Below, in pieces: positions 17,393 to 25,805 of a DNA stretch of 45,043 nt; within the stretch, counting starts at the first letter, position 1, and each line of letters opens with the position of its first letter. The stretch is taken from assembly GCF_024281035.1 (NCBI RefSeq), contig NZ_JAMXLH010000040.1, positions 1 through 45,043 on the forward strand. Direction: 5' to 3'. Below the pieces are notes generated by a model. That model saw only the letters and a list, made by a program, of their open reading frames with translations, had not been told where the DNA came from and searched no databases. This DNA is from Paraburkholderia sp. Its GTDB lineage: Bacteria > Pseudomonadota > Gammaproteobacteria > Burkholderiales > Burkholderiaceae. The translations under genes and the position numbers were made by a program.

Positions 17393-18322
17393 GTGAGCAA
17401 ATTGATCCTGGACGTCGATGCCATCCAGGCATTCGTGACCATCGCGGAATTCCAGAGCTTCACGAAAGCGGCGGAAGCGCTCGGCACGCAGCAAGGCGCA
17501 ATCAGCGTGAAGCTGAAACGCCTGGAACAGCGCCTCGGTCACAAGCTGATCGAGCGCACCCCGCGTCTCGTGCGGCTATCGGCCCAGGGTGCGCTGTTCC
17601 TCAATGCCGCGCGCGAGTTCCTCGCCGCACACGACCGCGCGGTGGCCGAACTGTCCGCCAAGCGCCGCCACTTCAGGCTCGGCATCGCCGAGCATGTGGC
17701 CGGGCCAGAAATCCCGGTATTGCTTGCGCGCCTGTACGAGCGCGATCCGGCGTTGACAACAGAAGTGCGCCTTGAGCATTCCCGTGCCCTGCTCGATGCC
17801 TTCGACAAAGGCGAACTCGACGCCGTGATCGTCCGCCAGGGAGACGATCGTCGCGACGGCAGCGACCTTGGCCCAGAGAATTTTGGCTGGTTCGCTGCTC
17901 CTGGTTTCACTCACCGCGCGGGCGAACCGCTGCGGCTCGCGGCACTGGCGCCTTGCTGCGGAGTGCGAGACATCGCAATGCGCGCGCTCGACGACGCCGG
18001 CATCAGCTGGACCGAGGTGTTTGTCGGCGGCGGCCACGCCGCGGTCATGGCGGCGGTGTCGGCCGGTCTGGCGGTAGCGGCTTTTTCATGTCGGCTCGCA
18101 CCGCCGGACACGATCGAGGTCAGCCAGCGTTTCGGCCTCCCCAGCCTGTTGTCGTCGCGAATTGTCCTGCATTCGACGCTGTCGGACCAGCGCTCTCGCG
18201 ACGCGCTGCGCACGCTTGCCGCGACCTACCGTGAACATCGGGCGTCTCGCCCAGTTCCGGCGCTACACGAGACGTCCATCGTTGATCCGGAACGTACCGC
18301 GGCCTTTGCCACGATCGCGTAG
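17393..18322 (+). CDS. LysR-family transcriptional regulator
   Basis: A 309-residue regulator with a GTG start at 17393. The winged helix-turn-helix lies at about residues 6-66 (DAIQAFVTIAEFQSFTKAAE, LGTQQGAISVKLKRLEQRLG, LIERTPRLVRLSAQGALFL). The remainder is a LysR effector domain of normal size. The divergent oxidoreductase gene is the probable target. The shared interval holds a weak dyad TAGC-N14-GCTA at 17333-17354, within which an operator could lie. The effector is unknown. No strong Shine-Dalgarno precedes the GTG, so the start is less certain than the frame. Confidence 0.88.
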   Translation: MSKLILDVDAIQAFVTIAEFQSFTKAAEALGTQQGAISVKLKRLEQRLGHKLIERTPRLVRLSAQGALFLNAAREFLAAHDRAVAELSAKRRHFRLGIAEHVAGPEIPVLLARLYERDPALTTEVRLEHSRALLDAFDKGELDAVIVRQGDDRRDGSDLGPENFGWFAAPGFTHRAGEPLRLAALAPCCGVRDIAMRALDDAGISWTEVFVGGGHAAVMAAVSAGLAVAAFSCRLAPPDTIEVSQRFGLPSLLSSRIVLHSTLSDQRSRDALRTLAATYREHRASRPVPALHETSIVDPERTAAFATIA

Positions 18323-18726
18323 CCTACCCGGACCTTCTGCATACCCAACGACAGGTCTCACGCCGCGTGGCCAGCGACCGGTCCCGCGTGTCGCGCGCAG
18401 TGCATGTCGCATCGCGTGAGCACGGCCCCGGTCCACGGCCCGAGGCCGCGCGTCCTCCCGTCCGCTTTCGCGATGGCACGGTACACGACGGCCGGCTCAT
18501 CCTGCGGCCGGAGTCGGCAGCCATCCCCCGGTGAGTTAGTCAAAAACACAGTCTTATACCTACCCGCTAGTTTAAGTGGGTGGCGGTGCACGGTGTTTCA
18601 GCGGGCTAGTCCATTAACTTTCCGAATATCTAATTCTGTTATTACAGAAATCTTTATTTTCAGTGAATGAAATGCCCGATCTCACTGTTATCATCGGGCC
18701 CATTAACGATTTGGAGTGCGAATAAA
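18323..18726. other. 404-bp interval before the MFS gene; AT-rich second half
   Basis: The first 220 bases are GC-rich with no frame I recognise. From about 18540 the DNA becomes AT-rich (runs such as TTATTACAG and TTTATTTTCAG), and it probably holds the MFS promoter. No clear operator was found. Confidence 0.4.
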
Positions 18727-20226
18727 ATGCCTGTAGACGTATCGCCGAAAAACAAGATCGCACTTGCAGCGATCTGCTTGTCGGCAGTGATGCTGGGGCT
18801 GGAAATTACCAGCATCCCTTCCATTCTTCCGACGCTGGAGCATGTATTACCAGCCGATTTCAAGCAATTACAGTGGATCATGAATGCCTATACGATCGCG
18901 ATGTGTTCGTCGCTCGTGGCAATGGGTGCCTTGGCGGATCGTTTCGGGCGCAAGCGCGTGTTCACGATCGGCATCGTGGTCTTCGGTGTGGCGTCTTTGA
19001 TATGTGGATTGGCGTCCAGCGCGCCGCTGCTGATCTCAGCCAGATTTCTCCAAGGGGTGAGTGCCGCAGCGATGCTGTCGTGCCAGGTCGCGGTGCTGTC
19101 CCATCAGTTCCAGAACGGCCCGGAGCGTGGGGTCGCGTTCGCGTGGTGGGGCGTCGTGTTCGGGCTCGGGCTGGGCTTCGGGCCCATCGTCGGTGGCTCG
19201 ATCGTGAGCTTCGCCAGTTGGGAATGGGTGTTCCTGATTCACGTACTAATCGCCGTTGTGGCGGTGTCGCTGGCACGCGTCGGTGTCGTCGAGTCGTCCG
19301 ATCCGCATGCGCTCAAGATCGATTTCGGCGGGATGGTGACTCTGTCGCTGTCGGTGTTTTGCCTGGTGTATCTGATTACCCAAGGGCAGAAGCCCGAGGC
19401 CGGCAATCCGCTCGGCGTGGCTGCAGTCGCGGTCGCCGTGGTCAGCTTTATCCTGTTCGTCATCATCGAGAACCGGGTCGCGAGGCCGATGTTCGACTTC
19501 AAGGCGTTTCGCGTCCGTAATTTCTCGGGCGCATTGCTCGGCGCGTGCGGGATGAATTTCAGCTTCTGGCCGTTCATCATCTACTTCCCGATCTATCTGC
19601 AGTCGGTGCTCGGCTACAGCAGTGTCGCTGCGGGCCTGATCGTACTGACCTATACGTTACCGACGATCATTGTGCCGCCGGTTGCCGAGCGGTTGCTGCT
19701 GAAGCGCGGACCGAACTTCGTGATTCCCGTCGGGCTGTTCACGATCGGGGCAGGCTTCCTGCTACTCCACCTGATCGTGATGGCTGCGCACGCGAGCTGG
19801 ATCACCTTACTGCCGGGTTGCCTGGTGGCGGGCATCGGCCTCGGGCTGACCAACACGCCCGTGACGAACGTCGCCACCGCGTCGCTGCCCCCCGAGCGGG
19901 CAGGCATGGCATCCGGCATGGAGTTCAGCGCGCGGATGATTTCGCTGGCGATCAATATCGCGATCATGGGCTTCGTGCTGGTGAACGGTGTATCGGCGGG
20001 CCTGTTGGGTGCGCTGCCGACCGGCGCGAATATCGGTTATCTGGTCGACGCGGTTTCGGCGGGTAACTTCCAGTTGGCCGAAGCCGACGGAATTCCAGTC
20101 GTCGCGGCGCGCGCTGCGCTGACTCAGGGATTCGGCTGGGTCACGCTCTACGGAACCATCGCGCCACTGGTGCTCGGGTTTGCCGCCGCGATCGTATTCG
20201 GCCGTAAAAAGTCGGCACCTGGCTAA
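18727..20226 (+). CDS. MFS multidrug-type transporter, DHA2 (EmrB/QacA-like) subfamily
   Basis: A 499-residue integral membrane protein with about 14 hydrophobic helices. The ATG at 18727 is preferred over 18667 because GGAG lies upstream and MPVDVSPKNKIALAAICLSA starts directly before TM1. Family motifs: LGLEITSIPSILPTL in TM1, WIMNAYTIAMCSSLVAMGAL with DRFGRKRVF (motif A) in loop 2-3, and QGVSAAAMLSCQVAVLSHQF in TM4. TM5 has the antiporter-like GLGLGFGPIVGG. It should export a drug, dye or metabolite by proton antiport; the substrate is unknown. Codon use looks less GC-biased than in neighbouring genes, hinting at lateral origin. No membrane-fusion partner is adjacent. Confidence 0.88.
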   Translation: MPVDVSPKNKIALAAICLSAVMLGLEITSIPSILPTLEHVLPADFKQLQWIMNAYTIAMCSSLVAMGALADRFGRKRVFTIGIVVFGVASLICGLASSAPLLISARFLQGVSAAAMLSCQVAVLSHQFQNGPERGVAFAWWGVVFGLGLGFGPIVGGSIVSFASWEWVFLIHVLIAVVAVSLARVGVVESSDPHALKIDFGGMVTLSLSVFCLVYLITQGQKPEAGNPLGVAAVAVAVVSFILFVIIENRVARPMFDFKAFRVRNFSGALLGACGMNFSFWPFIIYFPIYLQSVLGYSSVAAGLIVLTYTLPTIIVPPVAERLLLKRGPNFVIPVGLFTIGAGFLLLHLIVMAAHASWITLLPGCLVAGIGLGLTNTPVTNVATASLPPERAGMASGMEFSARMISLAINIAIMGFVLVNGVSAGLLGALPTGANIGYLVDAVSAGNFQLAEADGIPVVAARAALTQGFGWVTLYGTIAPLVLGFAAAIVFGRKKSAPG

Positions 20227-20449
20227 AAGAACGACGCACGTTACGTGCAAGGAAGCGGTACTCAAGTGCCTGGGTTGCGGATTAACTCGTGATCCGAAGC
20301 GAATTAAGGTGTTCATCGACAACGATGGCGTGCGGCATTCGATCGTACGCGAGTATTCCAGCCAGGGTGAGCTGGTCGGAACTTACCGGATTATGCCGCT
20401 GCCTTGGTCGCAGGACATGGTGGGTGTGATTGCCATTCAGTGTACGTAA
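20180..20449 (+). CDS. Small hypothetical ORF overlapping the end of the MFS gene
   Basis: An open frame of 89 codons begins inside the MFS gene (ATG 20180, overlap 47 bp) and continues past its stop. The part beyond the overlap looks coding: KCLGCGLTRDPKRIKVFIDN, then REYSSQGELVGTYRIMPLPW. I do not recognise a family. The first 20 or so residues read like out-of-frame MFS sequence, so the true start may be downstream, for example a GTG near 20309, or the ORF may be a fragment of a former gene. No good ribosome-binding site was found for either start. Confidence 0.35.
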   Translation: MPPRSYSAVKSRHLAKRTTHVTCKEAVLKCLGCGLTRDPKRIKVFIDNDGVRHSIVREYSSQGELVGTYRIMPLPWSQDMVGVIAIQCT

Positions 20450-20716
20450 CCTACGAGGCGCATCCGCATCTGCGCCAGTCTCCCGGGAAACGCCGTTGGT
20501 CACCTCGGCGTCAGCCGTTCGCATCCGCCGCGCGACGATCACCCAGATGCGCGCGCAATTCCGAGAGTTACTTGGGAACGCCCACCTCAATGCCGAACCC
20601 GACTTCGAGCACGAGCATCCGGCCAACCGCCACGCGCCTCACACCACGCTCCCACGCTCCCACGCTCATCCGCCACGCGCCACGCAACCGCCCAAACGAG
20701 CGGCGCGCGCCGCACC

Positions 20717-23263
20717 TCACTGCCCCGGCTGCTGCTGCACGGGCGGCGTGTACTGCGCACCGCCGCCCGGAGCGGGCTCGGTGTCATCAGGTGTCGGAGT
20801 CGGCGCGAGCGCGGGCGCCTGCGACGGGAACGGCGACGCCGCAGGCGGCGCGCTCGCCGGTCCGATGATCGGCGGCACGCCCGGTTCGTATGGCTGCGGC
20901 GCAGCGGACGGCGCCGAAGCACCCACGGCCCCCGAAGGCGCCGCTTCCGGCGCTGGCGCCGGTGCCGGTGCTGGCGCCGGCGCGGATGCCGATGGAGCAC
21001 GCGGCGCGTGAACCGGCGCGCGTTTGACCGGCGCCGCGGCCTTCTGCTTCGGCGCAAACAGCATGTCGATCCAGACACTGAGGTTCGTGCGGAACGTATC
21101 GAACGCGCTCGGCGCCACTTCGGTATCGAAGCGCGCGTGCGAATCGACAATGCGCGCGCGCAACGCGCGCTGGAAGAAGTCGCCGACGATCGGCAGCGCG
21201 CTGCGCGCACCCTGCCCCCAGTAGTCGTCCAGCGTCACGCGGCCATCGTCGAATCCCACCCACGCGCCCGCCACGAGCTGCGGGTTCATGAGGATGAACC
21301 AGCCGTCCGTGTTGCCCTGCGTGGTGCCGGTCTTGCCCGCGACATCCGCGTGGATGCCGAAGCGCGAGCGAATGCCCGACCCCGTGCCGCGATTCACCAC
21401 GTCGCGCATCACGTCGATCAGCGTGCGGTCGGCGGCAACGGAAAGCGCGCGCTCCGGCGACGCGCTCGGGAATTCGGCGAGCACTTCGCCATGCTTGTCC
21501 TCGATGCTCGTGACCATGCGCGGCTCGATGTACTCGCCGTCGTTGGCGATCGTGCTGTACGCCGACACCATTTCCTTGAGCGTCACCGGGCTCGTGCCGA
21601 GCGCGAGCGACGGCACCGGGTCGAGCCGGCTGTCGCGCACGCCCATGGCCCGCGCGAGGCGCGCCACCTTGTCCGGGCCGACCTCCTGCATGACCTGCGC
21701 CGTGATGCGGTTACGCGAAAAGGCAATCCCGTCGCGCAGCGTCATCGGCTTGTTGCTCGGCGGCACATCGTCGTCCGGACGCCAGATCTCGCCGCCCGCG
21801 AGCGTAATTTCGACAGGCTGGTCGATGAAGGTATCGGTCGGCTTCGCGCCGCCCGCAAAGGCCGCGCCGTACACGAACGGCTTGAACGTGGAGCCCGGCT
21901 GACGCCGTGCCTGCTGGACGTGATCGTAGGGCTCGCCCGTGAAATCGCGGCTGCCGACCCACGCCTTGATCTGGCCGTTGCGCGGATCGATCGCGAGGAA
22001 GCCCGCCTGCAGTTCCGTCTTGTCCTTGCACAGCGCGTGCATGAACGCGCGATCGGCCGCAAGGTGCTTCACGGCATCCGCGTCGCCCGCGCCCGCGTCG
22101 CGCGCCGTCTTATAGTCCGGCGTCTCGCGCATGAATGTCCTGAACAGCTCGTTGCCCGGCGTGCAGCCGTTGCGGCCGCTCCACGCGCCGTTGGCGATGC
22201 CCTGCAACTGGTTCGCGTGCTGCGCGAGCGCCGCCGTCGCCATCGCCTGAAGACGCGCGTCGATCGTCGTGTGCACAACGAGTCCGTCCGAGTACACGTT
22301 GTAGTCGTTGCGGTCGGCCCACGCGATCAGCCATTTGCGCAACTGCTGCGCAAAGTGCGGCGCCGGGCCGGGCGGCTCGGTCTGACGCTCGAAGTCGAGG
22401 CGCAGCGGCTTTCTGGAGAGCGTCGTGTATTGCGCGGGCGTGAGCTTGCCGTACTTCACCATCTGCCCGAGCACCGTGTTGCGCCGCGCGAGCGCGCGCT
22501 CGGGGTTCAGCACCGGGTTGTAATAGGCGTTGCCCTTGAGCATGCCGGTCAGCGTCGCGCTTTGCAGGATGTCGAGTTGATCCGCCGACACGCCGAAATA
22601 CGTGCGCGCCGCCATCTCGATGCCGTAGGCGTTGTACAGAAACGGCACCGTATTCAGATACGTTTCGAGAATCTGCGGCTTGCTGTAGACGGCCTCGATC
22701 TTGAGCGCCGTGATGGCTTCCTTGATCTTGCGCGTGAGCGTCGGCGCGCGGCCGATCTCGTCGGGATAAAGATTGCGCGCGAGTTGCTGCGTGATCGTCG
22801 AGCCGCCCTGGCGCTCGCCCGAGAACGTATGCAGCGCAGCGCCCGCCGTACGCTTGAAGTCGATGCCGTGGTGTTCGTAGAAGCGGTGATCCTCGGTCGA
22901 GATCAGCGCATCGACCATGTGCGGCGAAATCTCGCTGAGCGGCACCCATTCGCGATTCGACGGCTTGAATTCGGCGAGCACCTTGCCGTCGGCGGAGAGA
23001 ATCTGCGCGGGCTCGTCGACGCGCGCCTTGCGGATATCGCCGATGCTCGGGGTGAACGGGATCAGCACGAGCACGTAGAGCACGACGAGCGCGGGCACCG
23101 CGGCCATCGCGTACAGCACGCCGCGCCGCGTGGGATGCCGCAGATGATGCAGCGCGCGGGCGACGAAGGGCTGCAACCGGGCGCTCGTGGAAACCACAGT
23201 GGGCCTCAGGCGGGCAGACCATTTCGCGATTTGATCGCGGACAAACGACACGAAGCGCTTCAC
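20717..23263 (-). CDS. Class A penicillin-binding protein (PBP1A-like bifunctional peptidoglycan synthase)
   Basis: About 848 residues, polymerising and cross-linking peptidoglycan at the inner membrane. I take the GTG at 23263 (VKRFVSF) as start; an ATG at 23362 adds 33 unlikely residues, so the start is uncertain. One TM helix lies near residues 51-70. The GT51 glycosyltransferase domain shows EDHRFYEHHGIDFKRT (Glu near 124), GGSTITQQLARNLYP and KIKEAITALKIE. The transpeptidase domain shows STFK (Ser458 nucleophile), SRN (FSRNRITAQVM) and KTGTT (near 644). The last 80 residues are an Ala/Pro-rich tail of low complexity. All catalytic motifs are intact. It is a single minus-strand gene divergent from the porin. 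Confidence 0.92.
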   Translation of the reverse strand: MKRFVSFVRDQIAKWSARLRPTVVSTSARLQPFVARALHHLRHPTRRGVLYAMAAVPALVVLYVLVLIPFTPSIGDIRKARVDEPAQILSADGKVLAEFKPSNREWVPLSEISPHMVDALISTEDHRFYEHHGIDFKRTAGAALHTFSGERQGGSTITQQLARNLYPDEIGRAPTLTRKIKEAITALKIEAVYSKPQILETYLNTVPFLYNAYGIEMAARTYFGVSADQLDILQSATLTGMLKGNAYYNPVLNPERALARRNTVLGQMVKYGKLTPAQYTTLSRKPLRLDFERQTEPPGPAPHFAQQLRKWLIAWADRNDYNVYSDGLVVHTTIDARLQAMATAALAQHANQLQGIANGAWSGRNGCTPGNELFRTFMRETPDYKTARDAGAGDADAVKHLAADRAFMHALCKDKTELQAGFLAIDPRNGQIKAWVGSRDFTGEPYDHVQQARRQPGSTFKPFVYGAAFAGGAKPTDTFIDQPVEITLAGGEIWRPDDDVPPSNKPMTLRDGIAFSRNRITAQVMQEVGPDKVARLARAMGVRDSRLDPVPSLALGTSPVTLKEMVSAYSTIANDGEYIEPRMVTSIEDKHGEVLAEFPSASPERALSVAADRTLIDVMRDVVNRGTGSGIRSRFGIHADVAGKTGTTQGNTDGWFILMNPQLVAGAWVGFDDGRVTLDDYWGQGARSALPIVGDFFQRALRARIVDSHARFDTEVAPSAFDTFRTNLSVWIDMLFAPKQKAAAPVKRAPVHAPRAPSASAPAPAPAPAPAPEAAPSGAVGASAPSAAPQPYEPGVPPIIGPASAPPAASPFPSQAPALAPTPTPDDTEPAPGGGAQYTPPVQQQPGQ

Positions 23264-23512
23264 GCGGGCAAGGGATCGGCTGGAAAGCGTGCATCGTATC
23301 AAAATTCTGCGCGCCCTCCGGCGACAAGCCCCGTGCAGCCGGTGTTCGGCGCCGAACCGCAACTCGCACCACCGTTTTATTTCACTTCGATGAAACGTTT
23401 CTTCCAGATTTTGGAATAATCCTGTCCAGTCACAGGCGGTTTTCTGGCCGCGCTTAATTCTTACACTCCTGTCGCTGTTTCAACCAAAACGGAAACCATC
23501 AGGAGTCTATCC

Positions 23513-24697
23513 GTGAAAAACAAGATTTCGGCCGCCGCGACGGCCGTCGCCGTGGGTACCGCCTTCGCCACTCTCGCCCCCGCTGCCCATGCGCAAAGCT
23601 CGGTCACGCTGTATGGCCTTATCGACGCCGGCATCGCCTACACGAACAACGTGAACGGCAGCGGCCGTGTCGCCATGCAAAGCGGCAACATCAGCGGCAG
23701 CCGCTTCGGCCTGCGCGGCGGTGAAGACCTCGGCGGCGGCCTGAAAGCCATCTTCGTGCTCGAGAACGGTTTTAACGTCGGCAACGGCGCGCTGGGCCAG
23801 AGCACGTCGAACGCGAGCCGCATGTTCGGCCGTCAAGCGTTTGTCGGCCTGACGAGCGACACATTCGGCTCGGTCACGGTGGGCCGTCAATACGACAGCA
23901 TCGTCGAGTTCGTCTCGCCGCTCTCGGCCACGTCAGGCACGTTCGGCGACTCGGGCTTCGCCCACCCGTACGACAACGACAACCTCCAGCACACCATCCG
24001 CTTCAACAACGCGGTCAAGTACACGAGCCTGGACTACAACGGCTTCAAGTTCAGCGGCATGTATGCGTTCAGCAACAACGCCGAGTTCGCCGTGAGCCGC
24101 GCCTATAGCGCGGCCGCAAGCTACAACTACGGCCCGCTGAGCGTCGCGGCTGGCTACCTCCAGACCAACGGCACGGGCATGAAGTCCGGCAGCAACTTCG
24201 CGAACACCGGCGGCGCAGTCGACCAGGGCGAACTCAAGCCCACCGCCAACGGCAACAATCCCCTCACGTCCGACGTGCAACGCACGGTCGCCGCGGGCGC
24301 GCACTATGCGTTCGGTCCGGCTGTCGTGGGCTTCGTCTATTCGCACAGCCAGTACCAGGGCACGAATGCATTCGGCCTGAACAGCGGCTCGGCACGCTTC
24401 GACAACTACGAAGTCAACGGCGTGTACACCGCGACGCAGGCCCTGAAGCTCGGCGTCTCGTATGCGTACACCGACGCGCATCTGAGCGGCCCGACCACGT
24501 TCGGCGCCGATCCGAAGTGGAACCAGGTGAACGCGATTGCACGTTACTCGCTGACGAAGCGCACCGAACTGTACGGCGAAGCCATGTACCAGCACGCGAC
24601 GGGCAACAAGAACGTCGCGGTCATGTACAACGCAGGCGGCTTCTCGTCGACGGCCAACCAGGTGATGTGCGCAGCCGGCATCATGACGCGCTTCTAA
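23513..24697 (+). CDS. Gram-negative porin (Burkholderia OpcP/OmpC-type, Porin_4 family)
   Basis: A 394-residue outer-membrane beta-barrel. The GTG start at 23513 follows AGGAG. The signal peptide MKNKISAAATAVAVGTAFAT ends with AHA at residue 27. The mature protein begins QSSVTLYGLIDAGIAYTNN, and next come SGSRFGLRGGEDLGGGLKAI and GRQAFVGLTSDTFGSVTVGR, the standard start of beta-proteobacterial trimeric porins. It ends in Phe (IMTRF), as required for BAM-mediated insertion. The stop codon lies inside the first unit of an 11-bp tandem array. It probably admits small hydrophilic solutes. It is a single gene with a hairpin downstream. Confidence 0.94.
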   Translation: MKNKISAAATAVAVGTAFATLAPAAHAQSSVTLYGLIDAGIAYTNNVNGSGRVAMQSGNISGSRFGLRGGEDLGGGLKAIFVLENGFNVGNGALGQSTSNASRMFGRQAFVGLTSDTFGSVTVGRQYDSIVEFVSPLSATSGTFGDSGFAHPYDNDNLQHTIRFNNAVKYTSLDYNGFKFSGMYAFSNNAEFAVSRAYSAAASYNYGPLSVAAGYLQTNGTGMKSGSNFANTGGAVDQGELKPTANGNNPLTSDVQRTVAAGAHYAFGPAVVGFVYSHSQYQGTNAFGLNSGSARFDNYEVNGVYTATQALKLGVSYAYTDAHLSGPTTFGADPKWNQVNAIARYSLTKRTELYGEAMYQHATGNKNVAVMYNAGGFSSTANQVMCAAGIMTRF

Positions 24698-24780
24698 GGC
24701 GCTTCTAAGGCGCTTCTAAGGCGCTTCCAAGGCCACTTCCAGGCGCGCTTTCAAGCGCGCTTTAGAGCCGCTTTAGAGCC
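24688..24780. repeat. Tandem 11-bp repeats starting inside the porin stop codon region
   Basis: GCGCTTCTAAG occurs three times exactly (24688-24698, 24699-24709, 24710-24720), then GCGCTTCCAAG and GCCACTTCCAG. A second degenerate series follows (GCGCGCTTTCAA, GCGCGCTTTAGA, GCCGCTTTAGAGCC). The first unit contains the last codons and the TAA stop of the porin. Confidence 0.85.
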
Positions 24781-24786
24781 CGTCCT

Positions 24787-24812
24787 CTGGCCCACCTTGC
24801 GAGGTGGGCCAG
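24787..24812 (+). terminator. Hairpin terminator after the porin gene
   Basis: An 11-bp perfect stem (CTGGCCCACCT with its complement) and a TGCG loop. No T-run follows, so it may act bidirectionally or as an mRNA 3' stabiliser for the convergent flavin-reductase gene as well. Confidence 0.65.
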
Positions 24813-24860
24813 ATGCGTTAACGGCGCGATGCCTGACCGCGACAGCCCGTCCCGGCAGGC

Positions 24861-25475
24861 TTATTCCGTTGGCCGGATCATCTGGAACATCTCGCCGATG
24901 GCCGCGTAATCGGCGCGATACCCCGCGCGCATGACGGGCTGCGCGGCGTGCGTATCGAACACGCCATCCATGATGTACTCCTCACGAATATGCACGCCGA
25001 CCACCTGGCCGAGCGCGAGCCAGTTGTCCATCGGCGTGCCGTCTATCGTGTTCAGCCGCACAACCCGGATCAGCTTGCATTCCAGCGCGGCCGGCGATTC
25101 GCCGACATGCGGCACGTTCACGTTGCGCCCCGGCGCGGGCGTGAGGCCCGCAAGCGCGAATTCATCGATATCGGCGGGCACCGGAGCCGAGGTGCGGTTC
25201 ATCTGTTCGGCGAGCGTCTTCGACGTGAGATTCCAGACGAACTCGCCCGTCGCCTCGATGTTGTTGATGCTGTCCTTGCGGCCTTCGCTGCAGAATCCGA
25301 TCACCGGCGGAAACGTTGCGAACGCACCGAAGAAGCTGTACGGCGCGAGGTTCGGACAGCCCTGCGCCGACCGGCTGGAAATCCAGCCGATCAGGCGCGG
25401 CGCGACAATCGCCTTGAATGGATCGTGCGCGAGGCCGTGGCCTTCGATGGGGTCGTAAAAGTAGGTATTCGACAT
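24861..25475 (-). CDS. Flavin reductase-like FMN-binding split-barrel protein
   Basis: A 204-residue protein of the flavin reductase-like family. Visible family text: DPFKAIVAPRLIGWISSRSA, NLAPYSFFGAFATFPPVIGF, KDSINNIEATGEFVWNLTSK and the FEL-type metal/ligand loop equivalents ECKLIRVVRL and GQVVGVHIREEYI. Such proteins bind FMN and either reduce free flavin for a partner monooxygenase or act alone. No monooxygenase gene is adjacent. It lies between the porin (convergent) and the nrd operon (divergent, 330 bp). The start at 25475 has no strong Shine-Dalgarno. Confidence 0.85.
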   Translation of the reverse strand: MSNTYFYDPIEGHGLAHDPFKAIVAPRLIGWISSRSAQGCPNLAPYSFFGAFATFPPVIGFCSEGRKDSINNIEATGEFVWNLTSKTLAEQMNRTSAPVPADIDEFALAGLTPAPGRNVNVPHVGESPAALECKLIRVVRLNTIDGTPMDNWLALGQVVGVHIREEYIMDGVFDTHAAQPVMRAGYRADYAAIGEMFQMIRPTE

Positions 25476-25737
25476 GTTGCGCGAGGCAGGGTTGAAGCAC
25501 GCGCGCTACGCGGCGTGCGGCGGGAATCGGTTAGCACTATGACACGCGCCGCGCCGGATCGCAGCCGGGGATGCTCAGCGGCGACGATGCCCATTGGATC
25601 GTCGCGTCGCGTGCTGTCTTGAACCACGCCACCCACACGGCCCGGGTTCCGTCAAGCCGACAAGCGCGGCGCTCGGGGCCCAAGGACGACCCGGATCAAC
25701 GGAATCCAAGCGCAAACAAAATAACGGCCGAGCCCCA
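25476..25737. other. Gene-free upstream part of the nrd promoter interval
   Basis: The 330-bp interval between the flavin-reductase-like gene and nrdD holds no convincing frame. Its last 68 bases carry the nrd promoter and two NrdR-box-like elements; nothing definite was seen in the rest. No FNR-type TTGAT-N4-ATCAA site was found. Confidence 0.5.
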
Positions 25738-25765
25738 TTGACTGACACTATAGGTGGTGTATACG
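25738..25765 (+). promoter_or_regulatory. Predicted nrdD promoter (-35 TTGACT, -10 TATACG)
   Basis: TTGACT (25738-25743), a 16-bp spacer and TATACG (25760-25765) lie 40 bases before the nrdD ATG. NrdR box 1 fills the spacer. Confidence 0.6.
25745..25760. promoter_or_regulatory. NrdR box 1
   Basis: ACACTATAGGTGGTGT matches the NrdR-box consensus ACACWATATATWGTGT at 13 of 16 positions, with both ACAC and GTGT ends perfect. It occupies the region between -35 and -10, where ATP/dATP-sensing NrdR represses RNR operons. Confidence 0.7.
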
Positions 25766-25775
25766 ATGCCGACAT

Positions 25776-25791
25776 CAACAATATGTCGTAT
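25776..25791. promoter_or_regulatory. NrdR box 2
   Basis: CAACAATATGTCGTAT matches the consensus at 11 of 16 positions and begins exactly 31 bp after box 1 (15-bp gap), the three-turn spacing typical of paired NrdR boxes. It lies just downstream of the expected transcription start. Confidence 0.55.
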
Positions 25792-25805
25792 CCACCGGAG
25801 AATCC

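Noticed and set aside
18358..18591. Minus-strand 77-codon frame (MHRHPLKLAGRYKTVFLTNS) before the MFS gene
   Set aside because: No family resemblance I can defend, and it crosses the sharp GC/AT composition change.
20450..20716. Frames in the 267-bp interval after the small ORF
   Set aside because: Translations are low-complexity His/Pro/Arg; only a short CGCTCCCA duplication is visible.
21008..23419. An 803-codon plus-strand frame opposite the penicillin-binding protein gene
   Set aside because: Composition is Arg/His/Val-rich with no domain, and the opposite strand has intact GT51 and transpeptidase motifs.
25738..25800. FNR/Anr site upstream of nrdD
   Set aside because: Only a lone ATCAA half-site was found; the GAT...ATC spacing is 6 instead of 4.
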